Below are positions 21,312-32,257 of a stretch of 64,000 nt of DNA, one piece after another (the stretch's first letter is position 1; every line of letters begins with the position of its first letter). The stretch covers positions 37,650,324 to 37,714,323 of the forward strand of contig CM042085.1 in assembly GCA_023512835.1 (NCBI GenBank). Direction: 5' to 3'. The notes below the pieces were generated by a model that was not told the origin of the DNA, did no database searches, and saw only the letters and a program-made list of their open reading frames with translations. Position numbers and translations under genes: made by a program. Origin of the DNA: Taxillus chinensis. Lineage: Eukaryota > Streptophyta > Magnoliopsida > Santalales > Loranthaceae.

Positions 21312-22364
21312 TCACACCTGAGCCACAAAGTCAACCGACGTCTCGCCGCGCACTTCCCAAGTTTCCTTCCCTTGCAAAATAGCCATCATGTAGTAGCAAG
21401 CAAAGATCCCACAGCTGAATTGGTCAGCCTGTTGGGGAATTTCCATTTCGTTGCAGTGAATAAGAGGTAGCTTGTCGGCCAATAAGCCTTCTTTGATCAT
21501 CACCACTTTGATTCGTTTGATGAACCCATGCACTAACTGTCTTTTCCGTCTGGCAAACCCTTCGCCTTGGCTTGGGTCATATAGCACGGCATGTCCTACA
21601 TCCAGATTCAAACGGACCAATACATAGTGGCGGTCAATGTACACCGGAATCAGCACCTCATGCATACCATGCCAAGGCCGGTGCCCTTCATTCTCCCCAT
21701 TGATGCGTTGGCGCCACACCTCTTCGGACAAGGGTTGATTGAATAACTCGCACAGCATGATGGAAGTGAACTGAGCTAAGGGGTAGTTATGAGGCTCAGC
21801 CTCCACTACATAGCGCATGGTCCGGCAGAAGAGGTCTATCTCGTCGCAGTAGAGATATTCATTCTCTGAGATCCTCTTTAGGCTAAAAGGAGTGAAGATA
21901 TCATTATCCCGTATAAAGCGAGCCCTCTGAACCGTGGAATTGATGAACTCTTCAAATGCTGCTTGGCTCTCGTCAGACGATAAGGCTGGATTAATGATTA
22001 AATGGATAGGAGGGCCAAGAAGGTCTTCAGGTTCAGCAGGCATGTATGCACCCCAAGAGACAGGAAGTATAGCAGGCACAAGAGCCTGCGAATATGCAGG
22101 ATCAGTAAAAGGCTGGAAGGGTGAATACCCTTCTGCTGGCTCTTTCTCCTCTTGAGGTTGATAGTAGGATGGCCTAGCTGAAGATTCTGGTTGAGGTGGA
22201 TCCACCTGGGATGGATAAGAAACTTCAGGGGATGGAGAGGGTTCTTCATCAGATATCTCCACTATAGGAGAACGTTTTGATGCTTTCCTCTTGCTCAAGG
22301 CCTTCCAGATTTTGCCTAGGAGGCCTTTGACTTCTTTGTTGTCCTTCCTCAGGGCTTCCACCAC
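21312..22364 (-). pseudogene. Element C ORF3, C-terminal part: Ulp1-like C48 cysteine protease
   Basis: An open stretch of 350 codons whose first codon is GTG, so the true start lies upstream in the decayed part. Residues 60-100 are Pro/Ser-rich. From about residue 230 the protease region has VLIP, His246, Asp263 in YDPS, PQQADQ with Gln312, and Cys318 in SCGIFACYY: a complete Ulp1/SENP-type catalytic set. The spacing His-Asp 17, His-Gln 66, His-Cys 72 is the same as in element A at 13658-13876. The family removes SUMO-like modifiers; the natural target here is unknown. The frame stops at TGA 21312-21314. Confidence 0.75.
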
Positions 22365-23124
22365 GTGATGGGTTCTGGCATTTGCCTCCCTGAGCTACTG
22401 TGTTTCTTGCCTCCAAGCTTCGGTAGATGCAGCAGGAGGAGCTTCTGGGCCTCCCATGCTCTAGGAGATGCATGAGCAGCTACGTCTGGGGCCTCCCATG
22501 CTCTGGTTCTTGGTTGTGAAGTAGCTTGTTAGTCTCCAGAGATGATGGTCATTAATTCTTCAAATTGGGCACTAGTGATGTGCCCATTAGTGACTGCCCA
22601 ATTGATGACCTCAACTTCGCTCACCACCTACCCACTAATGCCTTGAAAGAAATTGAAAATATCTTCTTTGTGTACATTGAACTGCATGTACACGGCAGTG
22701 AGTCTGTATAGAGTCTGCTTCCTTTGATCCAAATGAGGAGAGGTCTCTCTTGCAAAGTCAGTGGATCGCTCCACATGAACACTGTGCCTGGTGGGCTATG
22801 ATGGAGGAGGAACATTGGTTTCCCAATGACCTCTGGTACTGATCCCCAAACCTCCTTCAGCATGCAATACTCTTAACACCCAGTGAGAAGGAAAAGTGAT
22901 GCTATCCATGGAGGAAAAATGCAAAGCAGGCATGCTTTGAAATATCAAACACAAAAATCTGCCATTTATCTACTTTGATGAGTTTTTCTTCCACCATTTA
23001 AAAATGGTAGTGGCCCAATCCACATTTAGCATATGATCAATGCTATACATCAACTCCAGGTGTGGCTTAGGCACACTATCTATCCCACTGGTTTGAATCA
23101 ATAAGCATTTCCCTATCAGGTAGG
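22365..23124 (-). pseudogene. Element C ORF3, decayed middle part
   Basis: Short minus-strand frames (22863-22621 and 22473-22249) in different phases connect the N-terminal and protease parts of ORF3. One contains LLIWIKGSRLYTDSL. No long frame is open. The length (about 760 bp) is that expected for the linker of a protein like that of element A. Confidence 0.55.
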
Positions 23125-23568
23125 CTAGGCATCTAAATCTTCCAACAAAACCATTTTTGGTATACTGCCTTCGACTTTGAAATTTTCTAGCATAGTTGCA
23201 TGCAGTTCTCCTAGGTTTAGCTGAGGAAGGCTATCACTGGGTGCAGGGAGGTTAAAGCAATGTCTAATAATTTTAGGGGTAATTCTGACATAAACCCCTT
23301 GCACAACCCCTATTAGTTCATCCTCACTCACAGAGACAGATGCATAAAATTCTTTTAGGGCAGAGTAGGAAATAGCTGGCTGGGCAGATACTAACCTTTG
23401 TAATCCCAGATTTTGAATTTTAAGAGCCACCACTCTAGCCCAGCCCAGCTCTGAAGCCTCCAAAGCCTGCATATCAAGAGCATGCCCCAAGAGTATCTCC
23501 TCCTCAGGTTGGCTATCAGCACTAGGTGAGTGCACCTCCTCCTGGCCAGTCCTCCTTGTGCGCACCAT
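23125..23568 (-). pseudogene. Element C ORF3, N-terminal part: plant transposon protein-like domain
   Basis: ATG at 23568 (MVRTRR), 147 codons to a stop at 23125. Residues about 60-125 contain KEFY...EDELIGVVQGVYVRI...IRHCFNLP, which aligns with element A ORF3 (EFY...DDLMGAVHGVEIRI...IRDALQLP). The family is the putative plant transposon protein domain (PF20167-like), of unknown function. An upstream in-frame codon would extend it with a hydrophobic stretch rich in Leu/Phe, but it lies in the presumed leader. In element C the protein is broken after this domain. Confidence 0.65.
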
Positions 23569-23689
23569 CTTTAGAATGAGAATAAAGAGCAAAGAGCAGA
23601 AAACTAAAGAGCAAAAGAGCAAAAGAGCAGAGTTTCTCTAATACTCAGATCTGGAGTGATTTTGGTGTGGAAGCCTTTGAAGATGGCCT

Positions 23690-24160
23690 CTCTTTATATA
23701 GCGTGCAGAAGGAAAGATGCTCCAATTGGCGTGATACACGTGCCCCTAAATTTTCAGAGTGTTCTGACCAAAATAGCCCTTGCACGTGAATTGGTTGAAT
23801 TGGCGTGCAGGTCAGAATCGTCCCAAACTTTGGTGGTGGGTCCCCCTTGAGCTGGCAAGCAGTAGTCCCTTCTGCACGTGAATTGTTTGAAGCTTCTAGG
23901 AGGGCTAAAATCGGTATTTTGCAGTTTTGAGCCAACATATGACAGCTACCAATTGGCGTGCAAGAGTAAACGTGATTCACATGGTCTTCATCTACCATTC
24001 CAGAAAGTTACAGCTCAAAAGGAGGTGCACGTGAATTAGGCAATTCATGTGCAAATTCACGTTTAGGCCCAAACTGGCCCAAATTTCTCCACCTTGTTGC
24101 TTGTGCATTATGGACCATCTTTAAGTCTTGCACGTGAATTGATTGAGCCCATCTTCAAGC
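23690..24160 (-). promoter_or_regulatory. Probable promoter of element C ORF3 (TATA box plus repeated G-box words)
   Basis: On the minus strand CTATATAAAG (TATA box at 23693-23700) stands about 125 bp before the ORF3 ATG. Upstream lie at least six words of the form AATTCACGTGC or AATTGGCGTGC (for example near 23725, 23785, 23805, 23873, 23949, 24026 and 24128). The same words fill the LTR promoter of this element and of D, E and F. A phrase at about 24150-24125 (GATGGGCTCAATCAATT) resembles the LTR phrase GATGGCCTCAAACAATT. This suggests the internal promoter derives from an LTR-like sequence. Confidence 0.55.
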
Positions 24161-24423
24161 ACTTTTGGGCTTTACTTGCTCCTTGCTCCTTGACTTTGAC
24201 TTTAAAAATAATTCCACAAGTTCAGGACCCAATAATTTGCTCATCCTGCAAATGGTTAGTTAAGAAAGAAGCAAAGTCTCCTGCACAATGGTTAGCTTGC
24301 AAACAAATTTATTGAATAAAATAAATAAAAGAAAATAACATAAAATAAAACATAGCAATAAACATTGGGTTGCCTCCCAACCAACGCTTTATTTAAAGTC
24401 TGTAGCTAGACTTTTAGTTATGA

Positions 24424-25983
24424 TCATGCAATGGTGAAAGAGAGGGAATCAACTATCTCCCTCTGAGTTGAATCAAAGTATGGTTTCAGTCTATTGCCAT
24501 TCACCCAAAATTTCTTGCCATCTACAGCTTGGAGCTCAAAGCTCCCATATGGCTTCTTATCAACTATCACAAAAGGTCCCATCCACTTGGACCTTAATTT
24601 TCCAGGAAATAACCTCAACCTTGTGTTAAATAAAAGAACTTTCTGCCCTAAGGTTAAAGTTTCATTGTTGAGTTGCCTATCGTGCCATTTCTTAGTTCTT
24701 TCTTTGTAAAATTTAGCACTATCATAGGCATCCAGCTTAAGCTCATCTAACTCAATTAATTGAGTCATCCTAAGCTCCTTGATCTCTTGTGGGTTAAAAT
24801 TTAACTTCTTCAAGGCCCAATGAGCCTTGTGTTCTAGTTCCACAGGCAAGTGACATGCCTTACCATATAGAATACGGTAAGGTGACATCCCAATGGGAGT
24901 TTTGTAAGCTATCCTATATGCCCATAAGGCTTCATCAAGCCTTTGAGACCAATCTTTCTTATTGGCTCCAACAGTTTTCTCTAAAATGGCCTTAATCTCT
25001 CTGTTGGACACTTCTGCTTGTCCATTAGCTTGTGGGTGGTAAGCTAAAGACTTCCTATGAGTGACACCATACTTGTTCAATAATTTGTCAAACAATTTGT
25101 TGCAGAAATGACTACCCTCATCACTGATTATAGCCCTTGGTGTCCCAAAACAGCTAAAGATGTTCCTAGTAAGGAAATGAGTCACAACCCTAGCATCATT
25201 CACTCTAGTAGGAATAGCTTCTACCCACTTAGACACATAATCCACTGCAAGCAAAATGTATGAATACCCATCAGAATTGGGGAATGGCCCCATGAAGTCA
25301 ATGCCCCAAATGTCAAAAATTTCAACTGGAAGGATTCCAGTTAAGGGCATCTCATTTTTTCTAGACAGACCACCTACCCTTTGACATCTATCACACTTTT
25401 TGATGTAGACATAGGTGTCTTTCACCATGTGAGGCCAATAAAAGCCACACCGCATGATCTTAGCCACGCTTCTTTGCACCCCAAAGTGGCCCCCATAATG
25501 TGATGCATGACAATGATGTATTATGTCATCTACTTCCTCCTCAAGGACACACTTTCTAATGATTTGGTCTGGACACCTCCTATAAAGAATTGGGTCTTCC
25601 CAAATGAATTTCTTAACATCCACTACCAATTTCTTTCTCTGGTGGTAGTCTAACTTCTTAGGTATGAACCCAATGGCTAAATAATTTGCTATGTCAGCAA
25701 ACCAAGGAAGATGATGCACCTCAAACAACGTCTCATCAGGAAAGTCATCTACAATGGGTAGAGACTTAGGTGCATTCTCCACACGGGAGAGGTGATCAGC
25801 CACAGAATTTAGGGCTCCCTTTGTGTCTCTAATTTCAAGGTCAAATTCCTGTAAGAGGAGAACCCATCTAATCAAGCGTGGCTTAGCTTCTTTTTTAGCA
25901 AACAAATATTTCAATGCAAGCATGATCGGTATAAACAATGACTTTAGACCCCAAAAGGTAGGTTCTAAACTTGTTGCGACCAT
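24424..25983 (-). CDS. Element C RNase H end and integrase (Athila type)
   Basis: An open frame of 519 codons, the longest intact pol part of element C. The first ~70 residues are the RNase H C-terminus ([19 protein letters not shown]). The integrase follows: HHCC finger ([13 protein letters not shown]...KKCDRCQR), core with [10 protein letters not shown] (first Asp), ISDEGSHF (second Asp), [14 protein letters not shown] (Glu), and the C-terminal GPF/V-type region (SKWMGPFVI). Integrase would insert the element's DNA copy. The frame lacks its own start because it is part of the polyprotein; the stop is TGA at 24424. Integrase alone looks intact. Confidence 0.9.
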   Translation of the reverse strand: MVATSLEPTFWGLKSLFIPIMLALKYLFAKKEAKPRLIRWVLLLQEFDLEIRDTKGALNSVADHLSRVENAPKSLPIVDDFPDETLFEVHHLPWFADIANYLAIGFIPKKLDYHQRKKLVVDVKKFIWEDPILYRRCPDQIIRKCVLEEEVDDIIHHCHASHYGGHFGVQRSVAKIMRCGFYWPHMVKDTYVYIKKCDRCQRVGGLSRKNEMPLTGILPVEIFDIWGIDFMGPFPNSDGYSYILLAVDYVSKWVEAIPTRVNDARVVTHFLTRNIFSCFGTPRAIISDEGSHFCNKLFDKLLNKYGVTHRKSLAYHPQANGQAEVSNREIKAILEKTVGANKKDWSQRLDEALWAYRIAYKTPIGMSPYRILYGKACHLPVELEHKAHWALKKLNFNPQEIKELRMTQLIELDELKLDAYDSAKFYKERTKKWHDRQLNNETLTLGQKVLLFNTRLRLFPGKLRSKWMGPFVIVDKKPYGSFELQAVDGKKFWVNGNRLKPYFDSTQREIVDSLSFTIA

Positions 25984-27396
25984 AAACCATGGCTAAGAAC
26001 TCTTTCTCGATGGTGGTATAGTTCTTGAGCATCATCTAAGGTCTTACTAGCATAGTAAATGACCCTAAACACCTTTTCTCGCCTTTGCCCTAAGACTACC
26101 CCCACAAGATAATCACTCGCATCACACATTAGCTCAAAAGGCCGAGCCCAGTCGGGTGTGACTATAACAGTGCGAAGTGACTAACTTACCCTTGAGGATG
26201 TTGAAAGCTTCTAAGCAATCTGCATTAAACTCAAAGCTTGTGTCTTTTTCTAACAACCTACTCATGGGTTTTGCAATTTTTGAGAAGTCTTTAATGAATC
26301 TCCTATAAAAGCCAGCATGGCCAAGGAAACTTCTCACTCCTTTTTCATTGGTTGGAGGTGGCGAGTTTCAATAGTGGAGATTTTTGCCTTGTCTACCTCC
26401 AAACCATGTGCAGACACCTTGTGCCCTAGAACTATCCCCTCGATTACCATGAAATGGCATTTCTCCCAATTTAGGACTAGTTCCTTCTCCTCACATCTCT
26501 CTAAGACCACATCTAGATTTTTCAAGCACTGTTGGTAGGAGGAACCAAACACCGAGAAGTCATCCATGAAGACCTCCATGATCTCCTCAACCAAACCCTG
26601 AAAAATAGCCATCATACACCTTTCAAAGGTGGCAGGGGGCATTACAAAGCCCAAATGGCATTCTCCTAAATGCAAATGTGCCAAAAGGGCACGTAAAGGT
26701 GGTCTTTTCTTGGTCCTCGGGCTTAACCATGATCTGATTATACCCGGAATAGCCATCTAAAAAGCGATGGTGACTATAGCCAGCTAACCTATCCAACATT
26801 TGGTCAATGAAAGGAAGAGGAAAATGATCCTTCCTAGTAGCCTTGTTCAGCTTTCTATAGTCAACACACACTCTCCACCCCGTCACAGTGCGAGATGGGA
26901 TCAATTCATTTTTCTCATTTTTAATCACAGTCATGCCCCCTTTCTTGGGCACAACATGCAATGGACTCACCCACTCACTATCGAAATAGCATAAATTATA
27001 CCCGCATTTTTCCATTTTAAAATTTCTTTTCTAACAACTTCTTTCATAGCAGGGTTTAATCTTCTTTGTCTTTCAGCGGTGGGTTTAAAATCATCATTCA
27101 TCAAAATTTTATGCATGCAAATCCCTGGACTAATACCCCTAATGTCTTCAATGTTCCATCCTAGGGCATTTTTGTGTTTCCTAAGGACTTCTAGCAATTA
27201 AGTACACTCCACATCATTCAAATTAGAAGCAACAATGACAGGGAATTGATTTGTAGAGTCTAGAAATTCATACCTTAGGTGTCCAGGTAGCTCCTTCAGT
27301 TCTGGAGCTGGAGGCACGTCATCTTCTTTCTCCTCCTCAGCTTGCTCCAAAGAGTTTGTATTTTGCTCATCTTCCTCAGCTGTCAAGTACATCTCT
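25984..27396 (-). pseudogene. Element C reverse transcriptase and RNase H, frameshifted
   Basis: Pieces in several frames make up the RVT_1 domain: 27197-26967 (upstream linker, LKWKNAGIIY), 27015-26623 (CVDYRKLNKATRKDHFPLPF, FLDGYSGYNQI, FRRMPFGLCNAP), 26756-26334 (VFMDDFSVFG, the catalytic Asp pair), and 26337-26134 (LGHAGFYRRFIKDFS). The region around 26000-26130 holds RNase H remnants. Stops and shifts make it non-functional although the catalytic words remain. Confidence 0.85.
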
Positions 27397-28158
27397 TCAT
27401 CTTGTTGAGCTTCTATAAGTCAAGGGCTCCATTATTGGTGGTGGTAATTTCTTCGCCAAGTAGTCTTCCACCAATTCCTCAAGGTCTTCAACCCAAAGGC
27501 AGTCCTCCTCCTCTTGACCTTGCAAAGCCTTCCCCATGTGGAAGACTAAGGTCTCCTCATTAATTCTCAGAGTTAGCTGCCCTTGAGCAACATCAATCAA
27601 TGCATAACCCGTTCTGAGAAACGGTCTTCCAAGGAGTAGCTGAACTCCTCTATCTTCTTCCATCTCCAAAACTACAAAATCCGTTGGAAATATGAAGGAG
27701 CCCACTTTAACTAACACGTCTTCAATTATCCCTTCAGGCCTTCCAGTAGACCGGTCAGCAAACTGCAATGATATGGAAGTGGGCTTCATGCCCTTAAGCC
27801 CAAGCTGCTTGTACAAAGCAAAGGAGATCAAATTGATGTTGGCCCCTAAATCACATAAGGCCTGCTGTTGCGGTGCATTGCCAATCACACAAGGGAGATT
27901 AAAACTGCCCGGATCTTTATGCTTGATGGGCAAACTCTGTTGAACAACACTGCTCACCTCGTTAGTGACTGCCACCGTCTCATGATCCCCATATTTCCTC
28001 TTCTTCGTCACAAAATCTTTGATGTACTTTCTGTACCTAGGCATCTGCTCCAAGATTTCCACAAATGGAATATTAATCTCAAGCCGCTTGAATAAACTCA
28101 GGAAGCGCTCATACTCTTCCCCAACCCTCTGATTTCTCATCCGCTGAGGAAATGGCAT
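27397..28158 (-). CDS. Element C aspartic protease region (Athila type)
   Basis: 253 open codons in the gag frame. It contains FKRLEINIPF, EQMPRYRKYIKDF and CDLGANINLISF. D-L-G is the usual active-site form in Athila/Tat elements. Downstream is LLGRPFLRT, the conserved Gly-Arg-Pro-Phe motif of gypsy proteases. A TAG at the gag boundary (28165-28167) precedes it; the phrase before and after is in the same frame, so gag and protease were one polyprotein. Confidence 0.8.
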   Translation of the reverse strand: MPFPQRMRNQRVGEEYERFLSLFKRLEINIPFVEILEQMPRYRKYIKDFVTKKRKYGDHETVAVTNEVSSVVQQSLPIKHKDPGSFNLPCVIGNAPQQQALCDLGANINLISFALYKQLGLKGMKPTSISLQFADRSTGRPEGIIEDVLVKVGSFIFPTDFVVLEMEEDRGVQLLLGRPFLRTGYALIDVAQGQLTLRINEETLVFHMGKALQGQEEEDCLWVEDLEELVEDYLAKKLPPPIMEPLTYRSSTR

Positions 28159-28164
28159 GGTAGG

Positions 28165-29832
28165 CTAGAGCTCTTGCCTTGGTTCTTCAACTATTTTGCC
28201 TTTAGTCAGCTGATGTTCCTTTTTGTCTTGCAACCTTTCTTCTTCTTTATCTGATTTTCCTTGGTCATCAGCTTTCAAGGGTCTGCTTTGTTCTTCTGGA
28301 ATAGCACTTTTCTTAGGCTCTTCAGCTTCCTTCAATGCTTTCCCACTTCTTAGAGTGATAGCCTTGCAACTCTCCTTGGGGTTCACCTCAGTGTCACTTG
28401 GAAAAGTGTTGGTTGACACCCTTTGATTAGCATTCTGTGCCATACTCACAAGTAACTTCTCCATATTCTTAATTGAAGACTCCATACTACCTACCCTTTC
28501 CTTCAAATCACCCACCTCTCTTCTAGCTGTCTCATCCTCATGCTGATATATTCTTCTTTGCTGCTGAGGCTGAGGCTGCTATTGCTCGAATCCAGGAGGT
28601 GGATGTAAGAAATTATCAGTAGCATACGGATTTTGCTTCATCCCTGGAGGCACATATTTATACTGAGCTGATGTATCTCCCCCTCAGTTCTGATTCTTCT
28701 GATATCCCTGAGATTGTTGTTGGTTCTGATTGTACCCTTGTCCTTGTTGGTGAGGATAAAATTGCTGCTTCTGGTACAACCCTTTCCCTCCAACATAATT
28801 TGCATCTTCAGATCCACTCCACCCTTGCTCAGCTACTGGTGAGGCGTGTTGTGATCCTCCAACTTTAAGAGCTAACACTTCCATGCTTTTTGCTAAAGCT
28901 TGGATCTGCCCTTGCATATCATTGGAGGGAGTATCAACTGAAGATATCTTCTCCCTTGGCCTTGAAGTGCGCACATTAGACCACTGCCAATCAGCTAATG
29001 ATAGCCTCTCCAAGAGCTCTGCCGCTGCGTCAGGCTCTAGATTCATCAAGCATCCTCCAGTAGCAGCATTCACCTTGTCTTGTGAGTGGGACTAAAGACC
29101 TGTGTAGAAAGATTCAATTTGAATCCACTGGGGTCTTCCATGATCAGGGCATCTTCTCACTAAGTCTTTGAAACGCTCCCAAGCTTCATGAAGAGTCTCC
29201 ATCTCATCTTGCCTGAATCTGCTAATCTCCCCTCTGAGCTGGATCACCTTGGAAGGAGGGAAGTACTTTGACATGAACTTGGTCTGCATCTCCTCCCAAG
29301 TGTTGATTGACCCTGCTGGCAGACTGTTGAACCAGCCAAGAGCTCTATCCTTTAAAGAGAAAGGGAAAAGCCTTAGCTTTATTGCCTCCTCCGATACATT
29401 GTTGATCTTTATGGTGTCGCACATCTAGTAGAACCTCATCAAATGCTGGTGTGGATCATCCACGGCTGTTCCTCCAAACGCGTTGTTGCTCACCATGTTG
29501 ATCAACGCCGGCTTTAGCTCGAAGCTATTTGCTTGGACTCTTGTCTGCCGAATCCCAGAATAATGGTCTGACATCATTGGCCTCGCATAGTCTAAGAAGG
29601 TTATGGGCATAAACCTATTACCCTCTTCTTCTGGATATTGGCCATTGTAATTGGCCCCTCCTTGCGGTGCACCACCATCAGGCCTTAAATCTGCCATCAG
29701 TTCACCAACTAAAAGCTCTAAGCCTTGCAATGCTTCTTCAGCCTCACGTGCTGCTTCCCTAGCTGCTCTACGACAAGCTCTGAACAATCTTTTAGGTTCC
29801 CGATTAAATGGTATAAACTCTTGTCTTGGCAT
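28165..29832 (-). pseudogene. Element C gag (Athila type), with in-frame stops
   Basis: ATG at 29832. One reading frame (all pieces in the same phase) is broken at 29425 (TAG), about 29092, 28684 (TGA), about 28582 (TAG) and 28165 (TAG). The capsid region (retrotransposon gag) has FPFSLKDRALGWFNSLPAGSI and KFMSKYFPPSK. A Gln-rich stretch (QGQGYNQNQQQSQGYQ) and a region starting with GDLKERVGSMESS follow. Most stops are one C-to-T step from Gln or Arg codons. No zinc knuckle was found, which is normal for this lineage. Confidence 0.85.
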
Positions 29833-30029
29833 GCACAACTAGGAATTCCTCAAACACTTGGTGTATGTTCCTGTAAAACAACAAGAACACACCCAGCAGC
29901 TCAGAACAATGCAGAATAACAAATAAAGAACACAAAATAATAGAAAATAAAAGACAAAATAAAACACCAAGATCAGAATTCAAACAATTTCACTCAATGT
30001 TGATTTCTAAAGCTAGTCAACCGTTGAAT

Positions 30030-30046
30030 CCCCGGCAACGGCGCCA
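30030..30046 (-). other. Primer-binding site, element C (tRNA-Asp)
   Basis: On the minus strand TGGCGCCGTTGCCGGGG lies three bases from the 5' LTR end. This is the Athila-type site complementary to tRNA-Asp, unlike the tRNA-Met sites of A, B and D. Confidence 0.85.
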
Positions 30047-30049
30047 ATT

Positions 30050-31558
30050 TGACAGATAGATTTTTAGCCTCTCTAAAAGAGCTAGCTAATGTCGTTAAAT
30101 CTCTCTTCAAGATAATAAATTCCCTAAGTTTGCACTAAAAGAATAGCAGCAAGCAAGGAGCCGATCCCACAGAGATTACCAAGTTATCTAGCTTTAACTC
30201 AAATCACCAAATTAATCTTGCTTAAAACAATGTCTTGGCAAAAAGTTTTCTTTTTTTATAACTAAAGATCTAATTTTTATTTGGTTTTCTGAATAAACAA
30301 AGAAAGCAAACTGATTTTAAGATTAAGATTCAAGGATTAAAAGCATCTAGGGTCACAATTTCACCGCCCTATGTTATCTCTACTGGTTCATGGTATTAGG
30401 GTTGTCTGATTAAAAACATGATAAACATAAGCCAAGGACAACAAATGGTCATTGAGGTCCTTTTAAGAGTTGTATGCCAGAATGGTCATCTAAACACACA
30501 AACATGCAAAGCCAATAAATCATACTTGCAAAAAGATAATGATCACACCAATTACAAATAAGTTATGAATCTCAATCCGCCCCAGACTAGGGCTAAGAAT
30601 ACCAAGGTGTACATCCAAAGATAAAATTTAAGAACAGATTCATAAAACATGCAAAACTTCAATCATCCAAACCCAATATTCATAAACACAGCAAAGAAAC
30701 AAGGGGGCTACATTGCTCCCCTAGATTATAAGAACTACTCACGCATGATTACAAGCAAAATCATAGCAGAAAAGCTCAACATCTTCCTCTAATCCACACG
30801 CGCAACAAAGCTTCAAATCCAGGCTCCAAAATCCACGACGGCTGCTGCGACGGCTGCGACAGCTGCTCTCCTAGGTCAAGGAGCAACCTCCAAGTCATGG
30901 AGCCTCTCTCTCTCTCTAAAAATGTGTAAGGGGTCTAGGATGGGTTGCATGGGGCGTGGAGGCTTGTATTTATAGAGGTTGGATGGGCTTTGAGGTGTGT
31001 ACCCTAGCCCATCTATCAAAACGACGTAGTTTTGATAAGTGACACTCCAAACATTAAAATCTCTATCTTTCATCCACAATTTGGACATGGGCCTTCACTA
31101 ACAAATGATCAGCATGGAAAAACGATAGGATCGGTCCAAAAATATCTCTGCATGTGAATTTGCACGTGATATGGTGAATTCACGTTCAGCTCCAAATCAG
31201 CTCAAACTTCTCCCCAAGCTTCCTTGCATCCTGTAGAGGCTTGAGAAGCAAAAATATGCTTGCACGTGAAATGGGTGATATCACGTGCAGCTCCAAATGC
31301 TCTAAAAGTTCTGTGGTAGGTAGAGTACATCATTCTAAGCAACTTTTGTTCTTGCACGCCAATTGTTTGAGGCCATCTACTATGTCACAAGTGAGCTCCA
31401 AAATCTGCCAAAACAGCTTAAAAATGCATGTATTTGCAAATAGCATCTTCCTAGGGGTTAGAGCAAATATATATGATATATGAAGCAATAAGTCTCTAAT
31501 CATGCTCTTAAACATCCTAAATAAACACTAGAATAACGGCATAAAATACACGTTATCA
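30050..31558 (-). repeat. Element C 5' LTR (1509 bp)
   Basis: Matches 18189-19676. It is 21 bp longer because of a small duplication of a GGCTGCGAC-type unit at about 30836-30870. ACGT inverted repeat at 31015-31036 and TATA box near 30967-30975 (minus strand). Followed by the right TSD GACCT at 31559-31563. Confidence 0.9.
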
Positions 31559-31566
31559 GACCTACA
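31559..31566 (+). repeat. TSD of element C (right copy) plus last bases of element A 3' LTR
   Basis: GACCT is the right TSD of element C. The following ACA completes the CTACA end of element A's LTR, which directly joins element B coding sequence at 31567. Confidence 0.85.
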
Positions 31567-32257
31567 GCTTGGTTGATGAAGATCCCTTCCTTTAGTTTGA
31601 CCTCCATCCCAAGGAAGTAGGACAGTTCTCCCATCATACTCATCCCAAACTTGCCAGTCATCAACTTGGCAAACTCATCACAAAGTTTCGAATTAGTTGA
31701 TCCGAAAATGATATCATCCACGTAGATCTGTATGATCATAGTATGTGTCTTCTCTTTCCGTAAGAATAGCGTGGTGTCAATCTTCCCTTTTCGGAAGTTG
31801 TGAGCGAGTAAGAATTCCGAAAGTGTGTCGTACCAGGCTCTTGGGGCTTGCTTCAATCCATACAAGGCTTTCCTTAGTTTGTAGACCAGATGTCCAGCCT
31901 TTGGTTCAATAAAGCTTGGAGGTTGTTCAACATATACCTCCTCTTGAAGATCTCCATTTAGAAATGCACTCTTGACATCAATTTGATAAACTTTGAAGTT
32001 TTCGTATGAAGCGTATGCCAAGAACATTCTGATTGCCTCAAGTCGGGCTACTGGAGCAAAACTTTCGTCATAGTCTATTCCTTCTTCTTGACCATAACCC
32101 TTGGCTACCAGTCGGGCTTTGTTCCGAATTACGATTCCGTCCATATCAAGTTTGTTCCGGAACACCCATTTAACTCCAATGACTTGTTGAGACTTTGGCC
32201 TTGGTACAAGAGTCCACACATCATTCCTTTTGAACTAATTTAACTCTTCCTACATGA
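31567..32257 (-). pseudogene. Element B reverse transcriptase, 3'-truncated
   Basis: RVT_2 domain on the minus strand. From 32219 it is open with [54 protein letters not shown] and the catalytic YVDDIIFGS. It stops at GIFINQ where element A was inserted (31566/31567). Residues upstream (32257-32225) continue from the integrase linker beyond element D at 50176, with a TAG in between. The end of RT and all of RNase H are absent from the window. Confidence 0.85.

Larger units (their letters stand above)
18189..31558 (-). mobile_element. Element C: Athila-type Ty3/gypsy retrotransposon with a 3' gene cassette
   Basis: 13.4 kb, minus strand. Order: 5' LTR 30050-31558, tRNA-Asp primer site, gag, protease, RT, RNase H and integrase to 24424, promoter-like spacer, ORF3 remnants 23568-21312, long 3' spacer, 3' LTR 18189-19676. 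Perfect TSD GACCT. The two LTRs are nearly alike apart from scattered changes and one 21-bp length difference, so insertion was fairly recent, but gag and RT are broken by stops and shifts. Confidence 0.9.
3054..31566 (+). mobile_element. Element A: Sirevirus-type copia retrotransposon with an extra 3' gene cassette
   Basis: Order on the plus strand: 5' LTR tail 3054-3268, primer site 3271-3282, gag 3319-5465, protease/integrase/RT/RNase H to 9162, a spacer, a two-part ORF3 with its own TATA box (10886-14062), several polypurine tracts (14233-14469), and a 3' LTR from 14470 to 18188 plus 31564-31566. Solo LTR F and Athila element C interrupt the 3' LTR. The right end CTACA at 31566 abuts element B's reverse transcriptase. 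The left flank was lost in a deletion, so no TSD remains. All frames are broken by stops or shifts. Confidence 0.85.

Noticed and set aside
31500..31566. C-terminal extension of element B RT into LTR sequence
   Set aside because: The last codons read through A and C LTR sequence; the real RT homology stops at 31567.
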